In this document: piece by piece, positions 55,578 through 64,000 of the stretch
Position numbering within the stretch: the first letter of the stretch is position 1
How the letters are laid out: each line of letters starts with the position of its first letter
Assembly (NCBI RefSeq): GCF_025506335.1
Contig: NZ_JANZYO010000003.1
Span: 124,001-188,000, forward strand
Length of the DNA: 64,000 nucleotides
Origin: Mumia quercus
GTDB lineage: Bacteria > Actinomycetota > Actinomycetes > Propionibacteriales > Nocardioidaceae
Direction: 5' to 3'
Made by a program: the position numbers and the translations under genes
The notes under the pieces: model-generated
Database searches by the model: none
Told to the model about the DNA's origin: nothing
The model's input: the letters and a program-made list of their open reading frames with translations, nothing else

Positions 55578-55632
55578 ACCCTAGAGAAGTGCTGGTGATC
55601 TGGCTAACACTCGCCAGGATATTCAGCACTTC
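55578..55632 (-). promoter_or_regulatory. Nested inverted repeat at the transglycosylase promoter
   Basis: On the minus strand a -10 candidate TAGGGT (55578-55583) is preceded, 2 bp upstream, by a nested inverted repeat: GAAGTGCTG (55586-55594) with CAGCACTTC (55624-55632) outside, and CTGGC (55600-55604) with GCCAG (55613-55617) inside. The repeat covers the -14 to -60 region, an operator-like place. The remaining spacer to the hemL start at 55785 has nothing else I can identify. Confidence 0.5.
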
Positions 55633-55784
55633 CTCAGCCTCCAGCCTAGACCGGACTCGGGCCGTCTACGCCTGTCGTCCGAAGGCCAGAAGCCCATCGC
55701 ACCACATCTCGCGGTCGCTGGCGAGAGAAGGACCGATTTGACCACCCACCTGGGATCCTTGTCCTGGTCGGGGACAATGGCGGG

Positions 55785-57098
55785 GTGGCTGGCTCCGACA
55801 TCTCGCAGATCCTGTTCGACCGTGCCCGCGCCGTCTCTCCTGGCGGGGTGAACTCGCCCGTCCGGGCATTCCGCGCCGTGGGTGGCACCCCGCGCTTCAT
55901 GCGCGAGGGCAAGGGAGCGCGGCTCACCGACGTCGACGGCAACACGTACGTCGATCTCGTTGCGTCGTGGGGTCCGATGCTGTTGGGCCACGCCCGCCCC
56001 GAGGTCATCGAGGCGGTGCGCGAGGCAGCGGCCCGCGGCACCTCGTTCGGCACGCCCAGCGAGCCGGAGGTCGCGCTCGCCGAGGAGATCGTCGCGCGGA
56101 CGCCGGTCGACCTCGTCCGCATGGTCTCCTCGGGTACGGAGGCGACCATGTCGGCGATCCGGCTGGCCCGCGGCTGGACCGGTCGCGACCTGGTCGTGAA
56201 GTTCGCCGGCTGCTACCACGGGCACGTGGACGCGCTGCTCGTCGAGGCCGGCTCGGGCGTCGTCACCTTCGGCCTTCCCGGCACCCCCGGCATCCCGTCC
56301 GCGTCGACGGCGCAGACCCTCGTCCTCCCGTACAACGACCGCGAGGCGGTTGCCGCCGCGTTCGCCGAGCACGGCGCCCAGATCGCGTGCGTGATCACCG
56401 AGGCGGCGCCCGGCAACATGGGCGCGGTCCCGCCCCTGCCGGGGTTCAACGAATTCCTCGCGCACACCTGCCGCGAGCACGGGGCGCTCTTCATCTCCGA
56501 CGAGGTGATGACGGGCTTCCGGGTGAGCCGCAGCGGGCACTGGGGGCTCGACGGCGCCCGGGAGGGCTGGGCTCCCGACCTCATGACGTTCGGCAAGGTG
56601 ATGGGCGGCGGGTTCCCCGCGGCGGCGTTCGGCGGCCGCGAGGAGATCATGCGCCAGCTCGCGCCCGAGGGGCCGGTCTACCAGGCCGGCACCCTCTCGG
56701 GGAACCCGGTCGCGACGACGGCCGGGCTCACCACCCTGCGCCTCGCCACCGACGCGGTGTACGCCCACCTCGACGAGGTCGCGGTCACCGTCCAGGGGCT
56801 CGCGGCAAAGGCCCTCGACGCCGCGGGAGTCCCGCACGTGGTGCAGGCCGCGGGCAACCTCTTCAGCGTCTTCCTCGGGCGTACCGAGCCCGTCGTCGAC
56901 TTCGCCGACGCGCAGGCGCAGAGCCAACCCGCGTACAAGGCGTTCTTCCACGCGATGCTCGACCACGGCGTCTACCTCCCGCCGAGCGCGTTCGAGGCGT
57001 GGTTCGTCTCCGACGCGCTCGACGACGACGCCCTCGCGGACATCGAGCGGGCCCTGGAGCCCGCGGCCCGCGCTGCTGCGGCGACAATGGCCGCATGA
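55785..57098 (+). CDS. hemL: Glutamate-1-semialdehyde 2,1-aminomutase
   Basis: The protein has 437 residues. GTG 55785 gives [26 protein letters not shown] ends 6 nt upstream, so translation may be leaderless. The pyridoxal-phosphate Lys is Lys271 in [27 protein letters not shown] near residue 118 and [14 protein letters not shown] near 236 are family blocks. It converts the HemA product to 5-aminolevulinate. It is separated from the hemACDB operon by the oppositely oriented transglycosylase gene and overlaps the phosphatase gene by 4 bp. Confidence 0.97.
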   Translation: MAGSDISQILFDRARAVSPGGVNSPVRAFRAVGGTPRFMREGKGARLTDVDGNTYVDLVASWGPMLLGHARPEVIEAVREAAARGTSFGTPSEPEVALAEEIVARTPVDLVRMVSSGTEATMSAIRLARGWTGRDLVVKFAGCYHGHVDALLVEAGSGVVTFGLPGTPGIPSASTAQTLVLPYNDREAVAAAFAEHGAQIACVITEAAPGNMGAVPPLPGFNEFLAHTCREHGALFISDEVMTGFRVSRSGHWGLDGAREGWAPDLMTFGKVMGGGFPAAAFGGREEIMRQLAPEGPVYQAGTLSGNPVATTAGLTTLRLATDAVYAHLDEVAVTVQGLAAKALDAAGVPHVVQAAGNLFSVFLGRTEPVVDFADAQAQSQPAYKAFFHAMLDHGVYLPPSAFEAWFVSDALDDDALADIERALEPAARAAAATMAA

Positions 57099-57751
57099 CC
57101 AGCAGCGACCGTACGACCGTGCACCTGATGCGGCACGGCGAGGTGCACAATCCCGCAGGCGTCCTCTACGGCCGGCTTCCCGACTACCACCTCTCCGACC
57201 TCGGGCGGCAGATGGCCGAGCGCGGCGCCGAGTACTTCGAGGGCGAGGACATCACGCACCTCGTCGCCTCCCCGCTGGAGCGGGCACAGGAGACGATGGC
57301 GCCGATCGCCAAGACGCTCGGCCTCGAGGTGACCACCGACCCCCGCGTCATCGAGGCTGGCAACCAGTTCGAGGGCAGGACCTTCGGGGTCGGCGACGGC
57401 TCGCTGCGCCACCCCAGCGTGTGGTGGATGCTGCGCAACCCGAACAAGCCGTCGTGGGGCGAGCCGTACAAGCAGATCGCCGCCCGCATGCTCGAGGCGA
57501 TGGCCGACGCGCGCGACGCCGCCCGCGGTCACGAGGCCGTCATCGTCTCGCACCAGCTGCCGATCTGGGTGGCGCGGCTGACGGTCGAGCGTCGCCGCTA
57601 CCTGCACGACCCGCGCAAGCGCCAGTGCTCGCTGGCCAGCGTCACCTCGGTCACGTACGAGGGCGACGTGCCGGTTGCCGTCGCGTACAACGAGCCGGCG
57701 GGCGACCTCATCCCTGCCAAGCTCCGCAAGAAGTTCGTCGGAGGGGCGTGA
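57095..57751 (+). CDS. Histidine phosphatase family protein
   Basis: The protein has 218 residues. ATG 57095 overlaps the hemL stop by 4 bp. The phosphohistidine motif [12 protein letters not shown] is near residue 9, [12 protein letters not shown] near 57 and the second catalytic His in [11 protein letters not shown] near 148. Family members include phosphoglycerate mutases and broad phosphatases. The gene lies between hemL and the cytochrome c maturation genes in many actinobacteria (as Rv0525 follows hemL in M. tuberculosis), but its substrate is unknown. Confidence 0.92.
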   Translation: MTSSDRTTVHLMRHGEVHNPAGVLYGRLPDYHLSDLGRQMAERGAEYFEGEDITHLVASPLERAQETMAPIAKTLGLEVTTDPRVIEAGNQFEGRTFGVGDGSLRHPSVWWMLRNPNKPSWGEPYKQIAARMLEAMADARDAARGHEAVIVSHQLPIWVARLTVERRRYLHDPRKRQCSLASVTSVTYEGDVPVAVAYNEPAGDLIPAKLRKKFVGGA

Positions 57752-57753
57752 CC

Positions 57754-58314
57754 GTGCGCCTCGTCCGCCTCGCCGCCACCGCCGCCGCGCTGGCGTTGCT
57801 CGCCGGTTGCTCGTCGTCCACCCAGGCCGACGAGACGACGGGCGGCTTCGTCGCCGGAGACGGTTCGATCACGGCGCCGAAGGCGGACGAGCGCAAGCCC
57901 GCACCCGCGCTCGAGGGCGAGACCCTCGACGGGGACCCGATCAAGCTGGCTGACTTCGCCGGCAAGACGGTGGTCGTGAACGTGTGGGGGTCGTGGTGCG
58001 CCGAGTGCCGCGTGGAGGCCCCGGCGTTCGCGGCGGTCGCCGCCGAGACCGGTGACGACGTGCAGTTCCTCGGGATCAACATCCGGGACTCGCGCGCGGC
58101 GGCGAAGGCCTACGACGAGAACTTCGGGATCACCTACCCCTCGCTCTTCGACCCGGCCGGCACGACCGTGCTCGGCTTCCGCGACAGCCTGCCCTCGATG
58201 GCGGTGCCGACGACCTGGGTGATCGCGCCCGACGGGACCGTCGCCGCACGCATGCTCGGCTCGGTCTCCGAGCCGACGCTGCGAGGGCTGATCGAGGACG
58301 CCTCCGATGGGTGA
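57754..58314 (+). CDS. TlpA/ResA-like thioredoxin lipoprotein
   Basis: The protein has 186 residues. GTG 57754 is 7 nt after GGAGGGG; GTG 57748, overlapping the previous stop, is the alternative. A signal peptide ends in the lipobox LLAGC near residue 21. The thioredoxin-like domain has VVVNVWGSWCAECRVEAPAF with the Cys-x-x-Cys site, and VPTTWVIAPDGTV with the cis-Pro. It would keep apocytochrome c haem-site cysteines reduced outside the membrane, taking electrons from CcdA encoded next. The stop overlaps ccdA by 8 bp. Rv0526 holds the same place in M. tuberculosis. Confidence 0.93.
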   Translation: MRLVRLAATAAALALLAGCSSSTQADETTGGFVAGDGSITAPKADERKPAPALEGETLDGDPIKLADFAGKTVVVNVWGSWCAECRVEAPAFAAVAAETGDDVQFLGINIRDSRAAAKAYDENFGITYPSLFDPAGTTVLGFRDSLPSMAVPTTWVIAPDGTVAARMLGSVSEPTLRGLIEDASDG

Positions 58315-59068
58315 CTGGGCGTACGACACGGTGCTGTCGGGGTCGCTGATCATGGCAACGGCCGTGGCGCTCCTCGCGGGACTCGTGTCGTTCTTCTCGC
58401 CGTGCGTGGTGCCGCTGCTGCCGGGCTACCTCTCGTACGTCTCCGGCATGACGGCGGCCGAGGTCGCCGCCGACGGCAAGTCGGCGCGCCAGCGTGGCCG
58501 CCTCGTGCTCGGGGCCGGGTTGTTCGTGCTCGGCTTCAGCGCCGTCTTCGTGTCGTACGGGGTGCTGTTCGGCTCGGTCGGGATGCAGCTGCGCGAGTAC
58601 GAGCGGCCGCTCACGATCGTCATGGGCATCGTCGTGATCCTGCTCGGCCTGGCCTTCATGGGATTCGTGCCGTGGCTGCAGCGTGACGTCCGCGTCCACG
58701 CCGTGCCGTCGGTCGGGCTCGCGGTGGCGCCCCTGCTCGGGGTGCTCTTCGCGATCGGCTGGACCCCGTGCATCGGCCCGGCGCTCGGCGCGGTGCTCGG
58801 CTTGGCGTACAACGAGGGGACGGCGGGGCGTGGCGCCTTCCTCACCGCCGCGTACTGCGTGGGCCTCGGCGTGCCGTTCCTGCTGGCGGCGTTCGCGTTC
58901 AGCCGCTTCGCGCGTGCGACGGCGTGGGTGCGCCGTCACCAGCGGGGGATCGCACTCGTCGGCGGCGGGCTGCTCGTCGTCGTCGGTGTGCTGCTCTTGA
59001 CCGGGCTGTGGGGGCAGCTGATGACCGAGCTGACCTCGTGGGTCGGCAGCTTCGAACCGGTGGTGTGA
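58307..59068 (+). CDS. ccdA: Cytochrome c biogenesis protein CcdA
   Basis: The protein has 253 residues and six hydrophobic helices. The two redox cysteines are in SFFSPCVVPLLPGY (helix 1) and GWTPCIGPALG (helix 4), the CcdA/DsbD pattern with Pro on both sides. It passes electrons from cytoplasmic thioredoxin across the membrane to the TlpA-like lipoprotein. ATG 58307 overlaps the previous gene by 8 bp, and its stop overlaps resB by 1 bp. Confidence 0.95.
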   Translation: MGDWAYDTVLSGSLIMATAVALLAGLVSFFSPCVVPLLPGYLSYVSGMTAAEVAADGKSARQRGRLVLGAGLFVLGFSAVFVSYGVLFGSVGMQLREYERPLTIVMGIVVILLGLAFMGFVPWLQRDVRVHAVPSVGLAVAPLLGVLFAIGWTPCIGPALGAVLGLAYNEGTAGRGAFLTAAYCVGLGVPFLLAAFAFSRFARATAWVRRHQRGIALVGGGLLVVVGVLLLTGLWGQLMTELTSWVGSFEPVV

Positions 59069-60720
59069 TGGCCGACAAGAATCGCGGACCGAAGGCCAGG
59101 GGTGCGGCGCCCGCCCTCTCGTTCGTCGAGACCCTGCGTTGGGCGTGGCGTCAGCTGACGTCGATGCGGACGGCGCTGTTCCTCCTCCTGCTGCTGGCCC
59201 TCGCGGCGGTGCCGGGCTCGATCGTCCCGCAGCGCGGCGTGGACCCGCGTGCCGTGGCCGCGTACTTCGAGCGTCACCCGGACCTCGCGCCGGTGCTCGA
59301 CAAGCTCGGCGCCTTCCACGTCTACACGTCGGTGTGGTTCAGCGCGATCTACATCCTGCTGATGATCTCGCTCATCGGCTGCATCGTGCCGCGCATCGGC
59401 GTGTACGCCCGCGCGCTGCGGGCTCGCCCGCCGAAGGCCCCCCGCAACTTCTCGCGGCTGCCCGCGTCGGCGTCGTACGAGACGACGGCCGACGTCGAGT
59501 CGGTCCTGGCCGACGCGGCGAAGTCCCTCGGGATGGCCCGCAAGGACACCGTCACCGAGACCGACGACTCCGGTGCGGTCGTCGGGGGCGAGGTGCGGGC
59601 CGAGAAGGGGTACCTGCGCGAGCTCGGCAACCTCGTCTTCCACATCAGCCTGGTGGTCGTCCTCGTCGGCGTCGCGTCCATGAATCTTCTCGGCTACCGC
59701 GGCAACGCGATCGTCGCCGAGGGCGGGGGCTACTCCAACACGCTCACGCAGTTCGACGAGTTCACTGCCGGCGGGCTCTTCGACACCGACGACCTGCCGC
59801 CGTTCTCGATGACGCTCGACGAGTTCGACTCGCGCTTCGAGCTCGAGGGGCCGCAGCGGGGCGCGCCGCGCAGCTTCGTCGCGTACGGGACGGTCACCGA
59901 CAAGCCGGGCGACGAGCCCCGTCCGTACGAGCTCAAGGTGAACCACCCGCTGCGGGTCGACGGCGCCTCGGTGTACCTCGTCGGCCAGGGCTACGCGCCG
60001 GTGATCCGGGTGACCGACGGCAAGGGCCGCGTGGTCTTCGACGACGCCGTGCCGTTCCTGCCGGCCGACCCCACGTACACGTCGAACGGTGTCGTGAAGG
60101 TCCCCGACGCCCGTCCTTCGCAGCTGGGCTTCCAGGGCTTCTTCCTGCCGACCGCGGTCTCGACGGGCGAGGACGAGATCCCGGTGTCGGCGCACCCGGC
60201 CGCCGCCAACCCGATCCTCGGGCTGTTCGCCTACTACGGCGACCTCGGGCTCGACGACGGCGAGGCGCAGTCGGTCTACGTGCTGGACAAGGACGAGCTC
60301 ACGCAGTTCATGGGCGACGACGGCGAGCCGCTGCGCATCATGCTGACCCCGGGCGAGGCAGTCACCCTGCCGGACGGCAAGGGCACGATCGAGTTCGTCG
60401 AGCTGCGCCAGTTCGCGCGGTTCCAGTTCAGTGCGCAGCCGGGCGTGATGGTGCCGCTGTGGGGCGTCTCGATCGGCGCGCTCGGGCTCGTGCTGTCGCT
60501 GATGATCCGTCCCCGCCGTACGTGGGTGCGGGCGCGGCGTCGCGAGGACGGCACGACGCTCGTCGAGATCGCGGCGCTGGACCGGGTCCCGCGCAGCGAC
60601 GTCGAGCAGAGCGTCGACGACCTCGCGGAGCGGCTCAGGGAGCGCACGGGGCATACTGAGGCTGACTACGACACGGCGTCGGAGGGCACGACGCCCGAAT
60701 CGACCAAGGGCGAGACATGA
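59068..60720 (+). CDS. resB: Cytochrome c biogenesis protein ResB
   Basis: The protein has 550 residues. ATG 59068 overlaps ccdA (TGATG). Membrane helices are near residues 33-52, 90-110, 190-210 and 470-490, with a large extracytoplasmic domain between the third and fourth. WRQLTSMRTALFLLLLLALA and GCIVPRIGVY are family blocks. With CcsB it forms the system II haem lyase that attaches haem to apocytochrome c outside the membrane. A charged tail follows the last helix. The stop overlaps ccsB by 4 bp. Confidence 0.95.
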   Translation: MADKNRGPKARGAAPALSFVETLRWAWRQLTSMRTALFLLLLLALAAVPGSIVPQRGVDPRAVAAYFERHPDLAPVLDKLGAFHVYTSVWFSAIYILLMISLIGCIVPRIGVYARALRARPPKAPRNFSRLPASASYETTADVESVLADAAKSLGMARKDTVTETDDSGAVVGGEVRAEKGYLRELGNLVFHISLVVVLVGVASMNLLGYRGNAIVAEGGGYSNTLTQFDEFTAGGLFDTDDLPPFSMTLDEFDSRFELEGPQRGAPRSFVAYGTVTDKPGDEPRPYELKVNHPLRVDGASVYLVGQGYAPVIRVTDGKGRVVFDDAVPFLPADPTYTSNGVVKVPDARPSQLGFQGFFLPTAVSTGEDEIPVSAHPAAANPILGLFAYYGDLGLDDGEAQSVYVLDKDELTQFMGDDGEPLRIMLTPGEAVTLPDGKGTIEFVELRQFARFQFSAQPGVMVPLWGVSIGALGLVLSLMIRPRRTWVRARRREDGTTLVEIAALDRVPRSDVEQSVDDLAERLRERTGHTEADYDTASEGTTPESTKGET

Positions 60721-61700
60721 CACTCGAGGACTACGCGAACTTCTCCAACTACGCGATCGCGTCGGCGACAGCGGTGCTCGCCCTCGCCTGGCTGGCGTCC
60801 GTGGCGCAGTGGGCGTTCGGGTCGAAGGCCGTGCGCGCCGAGCAGTCCGCCTCGGTCGCCGAGCCGGCGCTGGTCGGTGCCGGAGTCGGTGGCGGTGCTG
60901 GGGCGTCGGCCGAGGCGTCGGACGACGTGCCCGAGGAGGCCGTCGTCGCCGAGGAGCGCAGCGACCTCGCCGGTCGGATCTCGCTCTCGCTGACCGTCCT
61001 CGGGCTCGGCATCCTCCTGGCCGGGGTCGTCACACGCGGCCTGGCGGCGGAGCGGGTGCCGTGGGGCAACATGTACGAGTTCGCCATGACGGGCATCTCC
61101 GTCGTACTCGTCGGCTACCTCGCGATGGTCGTCTGGATGAAGGTCCAGTGGCTCGCCCCGCTCGTCCTCGGCTTCTCCGTGGTGATGCTCGGCCTGTCGA
61201 TGACGGTCTACGTGCCGGCCGGTCCGCTGGTGCCGGCGCTCGACTCGTACTGGCTCGTCATCCACGTCGCGTCCGCGATCGTCGCCGGCGCAGGCTTCCT
61301 GATCGGTGCGGGCGCGTCGATCCTCTACCTGGTCAAGTCGCGTGCGGAGGCGAAGGGCGGCGCGAAGGGCTATCTCTCGCGGCTCCCCAGCGCTGCGTCG
61401 ATGGACCAGCTCGCGTACCGCGTCACGGCGTTCTCGTTCCCCGTGTGGACGTTCGCCGCGCTGATCTCGGGTCCGATCTGGGCCGAGCACGCCTGGGGTC
61501 GTCCGTGGGGCTGGGACCCGAAGGAGGTGTGGGCGTTCATCACGTGGGTCGCCTACGCCGGCTACCTGCACGCCCGTGCGACCGCAGGGTGGAAGGGCAA
61601 GGCCGCCGCGATCCTGGCGCTCGTCGCCTTCACGACCTTCATGTTCAGCTTCGTCGGGGTCAACCTCTTCTTCCCCGGGCTCCACTCGTACGCCAAGTAG
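60717..61700 (+). CDS. ccsB: c-type cytochrome biogenesis protein CcsB (CcsA/ResC)
   Basis: The protein has 327 residues and about eight helices. The haem-handling tryptophan-rich segment reads WGRPWGWDPKEVWAF near residue 260, and conserved His residues occur in VIHVASAIVA, WVAYAGYLHARA and the last residues (LHSYAK). It exports or presents haem and joins it to apocytochrome with ResB. An Ala/Gly/Glu-rich insertion near residues 45-80 follows helix 1, as in other actinobacteria. It converges on the PLDc_N gene with a 13-bp gap. Confidence 0.95.
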   Translation: MTLEDYANFSNYAIASATAVLALAWLASVAQWAFGSKAVRAEQSASVAEPALVGAGVGGGAGASAEASDDVPEEAVVAEERSDLAGRISLSLTVLGLGILLAGVVTRGLAAERVPWGNMYEFAMTGISVVLVGYLAMVVWMKVQWLAPLVLGFSVVMLGLSMTVYVPAGPLVPALDSYWLVIHVASAIVAGAGFLIGAGASILYLVKSRAEAKGGAKGYLSRLPSAASMDQLAYRVTAFSFPVWTFAALISGPIWAEHAWGRPWGWDPKEVWAFITWVAYAGYLHARATAGWKGKAAAILALVAFTTFMFSFVGVNLFFPGLHSYAK

Positions 61701-61713
61701 CGGCCAGCCGCCG

Positions 61714-61971
61714 TCAGAGGCCGCGGAGGAAGTCCGGGTCGTCGTCCGGGCCGCGGGCGATAGGGCGCTGCGGACGCGGCGGGCCCGACGGCTTGGTCCG
61801 GGCCTTGCCGATGGTGAGCCAGAGGAGCACACCGAGCACCGGCACGAACGCGAGCAGCACCCAGACGGCCTTCGGCAGCACCCGGATGCGGTCACGCGGG
61901 GTGGCGATCACGTCGAACAGCGTGTAGACCGCGAGTGCGACGACGATGATGATCGGGATCGCCTTTGCCAT
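61714..61971 (-). CDS. PLDc_N domain small membrane protein
   Basis: The protein has 85 residues with two helices (about 3-23 and 33-54). The second contains KAVWVLLAFVPVLGVLLWL followed by a basic stretch, the pattern of the phospholipase-D-nuclease N-terminal (PLDc_N) domain, which in this family occurs alone. The tail is hydrophilic and Pro/Arg/Asp-rich. The function is unknown. ATG 61971 is the only good start. Confidence 0.85.
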   Translation of the reverse strand: MAKAIPIIIVVALAVYTLFDVIATPRDRIRVLPKAVWVLLAFVPVLGVLLWLTIGKARTKPSGPPRPQRPIARGPDDDPDFLRGL

Positions 61972-62006
61972 GTGCCCAGCCTACTCGGGCTGTCGAGGCC
62001 GGTGCC

Positions 62007-62012
62007 TAGGCT
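62007..62012 (+). promoter_or_regulatory. Candidate -10 hexamer TAGGCT for a leaderless start at 62019
   Basis: TAGGCT ends 6 nt before ATG 62019 in the 47-bp divergent spacer. Confidence 0.55.
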
Positions 62013-62018
62013 GGAGCC

Positions 62019-62984
62019 ATGAGCGCATCCCCCCACCTGGTGACCCTCTCCGACATCGAGGCCGCTGCCGGCAGGGTGGCGTCGACGTGCCTGCGGACGC
62101 CCGTCGTCCCCCTCGTCCAGCCGGACGGCGAGATGCCGCTTCACCTGAAGGCGGAGTCGCTCCAGCCGACCGGGGCCTTCAAGCTCCGCGGTGCGACGAA
62201 CGCGATCGCCGTGCTCGACGAGGCGCAGCGTCACCGCGGGGTCGTGACGCACTCGTCCGGCAACCACGCCCAGGCCGTCGCGTACGCGGCGCGCGCCGCC
62301 GGGGTCCGCGCCACGATCGTGATCCCGGACAACGCGCCGACGCTGAAGGTCGAGGCCACCCGCCGGTGGGGCGCCGAGATCGTGATCGTGCCGCCGGCCG
62401 AGCGCCTCGCCCGTGCCGAGCAGATCGCGGCGCAGACCGGTGCCGTCCTCATCCCGCCGTACGACGACCCGGCCGTCATCGCCGGGCAGGGCACGGTCGG
62501 GCTCGAGCTCGTCGAGCAGGTCCCTGACCTCGGCACGGTCGTCGTCCCCGTCAGCGGCGGCGGGCTGGTGAGCGGCGTCGCCGCGGCCGTCAAGGCGCTG
62601 CGCCCCGAGGTCGCGGTGGTCGCGGTCGAGCCCGAGCTCGCCGGAGACCTCGCCGAGGGGTGGGCGGCCGGCGAGCGGCGGGTGTGGTCGGTCACCGACA
62701 CCTCGCGCACCGTCGCCGACGGACTGCGGACGGACTCCGTCGGTCTCTCGAACTGGGACCACATCCAGGCCTTCGTCGACGACGTCGTCACCGTGTCGGA
62801 GGACGAGATCCTCGCTGCGGTGACCGCGGTGGTCCGAGGCGCACGGCTGGTCGTCGAGCCGAGCGGCGCGGTCGCTGCCGCTGCGGTGCTGTCGGGCACG
62901 ATCGTGCCGACCCGTGGGACCACGGTCGCGATCGCCTCCGGCGGCAACGTGGCGACGGAGACGCTGGCGCCGCTCCTGCGCTGA
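62019..62984 (+). CDS. Pyridoxal-phosphate-dependent threonine/serine dehydratase
   Basis: The protein has 321 residues. The PLP-binding Lys lies in PTGAFKLRGATNA near residue 52, THSSGNHAQAVAYAA near 80 binds the substrate carboxylate, and the phosphate loop is VPVSGGGLVSGVAA near 182. SGGNVATETL closes the fold. There is no regulatory ACT domain, so it is the short catabolic-type enzyme (threonine or serine dehydratase, or serine racemase). The exact substrate is not evident. It has its own leaderless promoter and is followed by a hairpin. Confidence 0.92.
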   Translation: MSASPHLVTLSDIEAAAGRVASTCLRTPVVPLVQPDGEMPLHLKAESLQPTGAFKLRGATNAIAVLDEAQRHRGVVTHSSGNHAQAVAYAARAAGVRATIVIPDNAPTLKVEATRRWGAEIVIVPPAERLARAEQIAAQTGAVLIPPYDDPAVIAGQGTVGLELVEQVPDLGTVVVPVSGGGLVSGVAAAVKALRPEVAVVAVEPELAGDLAEGWAAGERRVWSVTDTSRTVADGLRTDSVGLSNWDHIQAFVDDVVTVSEDEILAAVTAVVRGARLVVEPSGAVAAAAVLSGTIVPTRGTTVAIASGGNVATETLAPLLR

Positions 62985-62994
62985 CCGACGCGAG

Positions 62995-63012
62995 ATCAGA
63001 CCGTGGTCTGAT
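62995..63012 (+). terminator. Perfect 8-bp inverted repeat after the dehydratase gene
   Basis: ATCAGACC (62995-63002) and GGTCTGAT (63005-63012) are perfect arms with a 2-bp centre, 10 nt after the dehydratase stop and 21 nt before the -10 of the next gene. The very short centre fits a protein-binding palindrome as well as a terminator. Confidence 0.5.
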
Positions 63013-63033
63013 GGGCGGAGTGTCGATGGCGCC

Positions 63034-63039
63034 TACGCT
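63034..63039 (+). promoter_or_regulatory. Candidate -10 hexamer TACGCT for the sensor kinase gene
   Basis: TACGCT ends 6 nt before GTG 63046. The palindrome at 62995-63012 would cover the -35 region. Confidence 0.5.
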
Positions 63040-63045
63040 GACCGG

Positions 63046-64000
63046 GTGAGATCGATGGTCAGGTGGGTCCGGGACCACCCGGGCTGGTACGACGCTGCGC
63101 TCGTGGGGATGCTCGTCCTCCCGCTGATCCCGTTCGCGGTCCTCCCCGGCAACGGGGACATCGACGCGGTCTACCAGATCCTCATCTTCCTCCCGCTCGC
63201 GTGGCGCCGTACGGCCCCGGTCGCCTCCTTCGTGGGCGTCTCGCTGCTGATGGCGGGCCAGCTGGTGCTCAACGACGTCCCGCTGTACGCCGACGTCGCG
63301 ATCCTCCTGGCGATGTACGCGATCTCCGCGTACGGCCCGACGTGGGCGCGACGCGGAGCCCTGGGGGTCGGCCTCCTGGCTGCGATCACCTCGACGCTGG
63401 ACTGGTACGACGGCGTCCTCACGCCGTCGCGGTTCGTCCTGACCACCGCGATGATGTTCTCCGTCCTCCTGGCGCCGTGGGCGCTGGGCGCGTACATGCG
63501 GACGCGCCGCGAGTACGTGGCCGGGCTCGTGGACCGGGCGCGCCAGCTCGAGCGCGACGCCGCACAGCAGGCGACGATCGCCGCCGCGGCCGAGCGCGCC
63601 CGCATCGCACGGGAGATGCACGACGTGGTCGCCCACAGCCTGTCGGTCATCGTGGTCCAGGCCGACGGCGCGCTGTACGCGTCGCGGACCCGTCCCGAGG
63701 TGGCGGCCGAGACGCTGCAGACCATCTCGCGAACCTCCCGGAGCTCTCTCGCCGAGATGCGGCGCCTGCTCGGCCTGCTGCGCGGCGACGAGGACGCGGT
63801 CGAGGCCGAGCGCGCGCCGATGCCCACGGCCGCCGACGTCGGGGCGCTGGTCGAGCAGGTGCGCGGCAGCGGGCTCGACGTCCGCGCGGAGCTGGTCGGC
63901 GACCCCGGGGCCGTCGACCCCGCCGCCGGGCTCACCGTCTACCGCGTCGTCCAGGAGGCGTTGACCAACACGCTCAAGCACGCGGCACCCGGCGTACGGG
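63046..64000 (+). CDS. Sensor histidine kinase (HisKA_3 type), 3' end outside the window
   Basis: The first 318 residues are visible and the frame is open to the window end. GTG 63046 begins VRSMVRWVRDHPGWYDA. Four to five hydrophobic helices fill residues 15-150. The phosphorylated His is in RIAREMHDVVAHSLSVIVVQ near residue 198, the HisKA_3 dimerisation motif. The ATP-binding domain starts with VYRVVQEALTNTLKHA at the end of the window (N box). This is the NarL-type two-component class; a response regulator gene is expected just downstream. The signal is unknown. Confidence 0.92.
   Translation, partial: MRSMVRWVRDHPGWYDAALVGMLVLPLIPFAVLPGNGDIDAVYQILIFLPLAWRRTAPVASFVGVSLLMAGQLVLNDVPLYADVAILLAMYAISAYGPTWARRGALGVGLLAAITSTLDWYDGVLTPSRFVLTTAMMFSVLLAPWALGAYMRTRREYVAGLVDRARQLERDAAQQATIAAAAERARIAREMHDVVAHSLSVIVVQADGALYASRTRPEVAAETLQTISRTSRSSLAEMRRLLGLLRGDEDAVEAERAPMPTAADVGALVEQVRGSGLDVRAELVGDPGAVDPAAGLTVYRVVQEALTNTLKHAAPGVR

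Noticed and set aside
55503-55784. c-di-AMP (ydaO-type) riboswitch ahead of the wall hydrolase
   Set aside because: Such switches precede some actinobacterial wall hydrolases, but I found none of the expected conserved segments; the nested DNA symmetry fits an operator better.

Overview
The window is high-GC, densely packed DNA with almost no gap above 300 bp, and its gene content is that of an actinobacterium. Diagnostic genes are Lsr2, the 33-residue ribosomal protein bS22, ClpC with ClgR-type operators, DisA next to RadA, a HemD fusion, and Rex at the head of a haem operon. Gene order matches two blocks known from Mycobacterium tuberculosis: Rv3603c-Rv3596c/Rv3589-Rv3585 (DUF2520-panC-panD-coaX-lysS-lsr2-clpC, then mutY-disA-radA) and Rv0495c-Rv0512 (Cys-rich protein, ppx, TIM barrel, proC, bS22, SDR, acyltransferase, HAD, glutaredoxin, hemACDB). 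A Nocardioides/Aeromicrobium-like member of the Propionibacteriales is my best guess, by inference only. No tRNA, rRNA, insertion sequence, phage or CRISPR array was seen.

Region 1 (1-17748) is a cell-surface glycopolymer locus. It holds two TagF-like polyol-phosphate polymerases (1-3066, partial; 13204-15501), a membrane O-acyltransferase with a SGNH domain, a TarS-like glycosyltransferase, a GtrB-like lipid-linked sugar synthase beside a large polytopic membrane protein, an epimerase/reductase, a methyltransferase, the nucleotide-sugar enzymes RmlA and ManC, and a DUF6270 protein. Together they could build, decorate and acylate a teichoic-acid-like polymer. No export ABC transporter is visible, so the locus probably continues upstream.

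Region 2 (17880-30532) is the pantothenate/CoA (DUF2520 dehydrogenase, panC, panD, coaX), lysS, lsr2 and clpC block. Three envelope genes (a second SGNH acyltransferase, a GT61 glycosyltransferase and a methyltransferase) lie between lsr2 and clpC, where other actinobacteria have nothing or little. The clpC upstream region carries one perfect and one imperfect copy of the ClgR operator.

Region 3 (30601-36018) holds genome-integrity genes (mutY, disA, radA) with small membrane or hypothetical genes and a VOC protein. Region 4 (36053-48289) holds ppx/gppA, a TIM-barrel enzyme, a TetR-ABC exporter set, proC, acuC, bS22, an atypical SDR, an acyltransferase with a histone-like tail, a HAD hydrolase, an acyl-CoA synthetase and a glutaredoxin. 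Region 5 (48308-61700) is the rex-hemA-hemC-hemD-hemB operon, a lytic transglycosylase, hemL, a phosphatase and the system II cytochrome c maturation operon (TlpA-like thioredoxin, ccdA, resB, ccsB). This links haem synthesis to haem use. The end of the window has a PLDc_N membrane protein, a threonine/serine dehydratase and the start of a sensor histidine kinase.

Many transcription units have a TANNNT hexamer ending 6-7 nt before the start codon, the usual sign of leaderless mRNAs. I used this signal to choose several starts.
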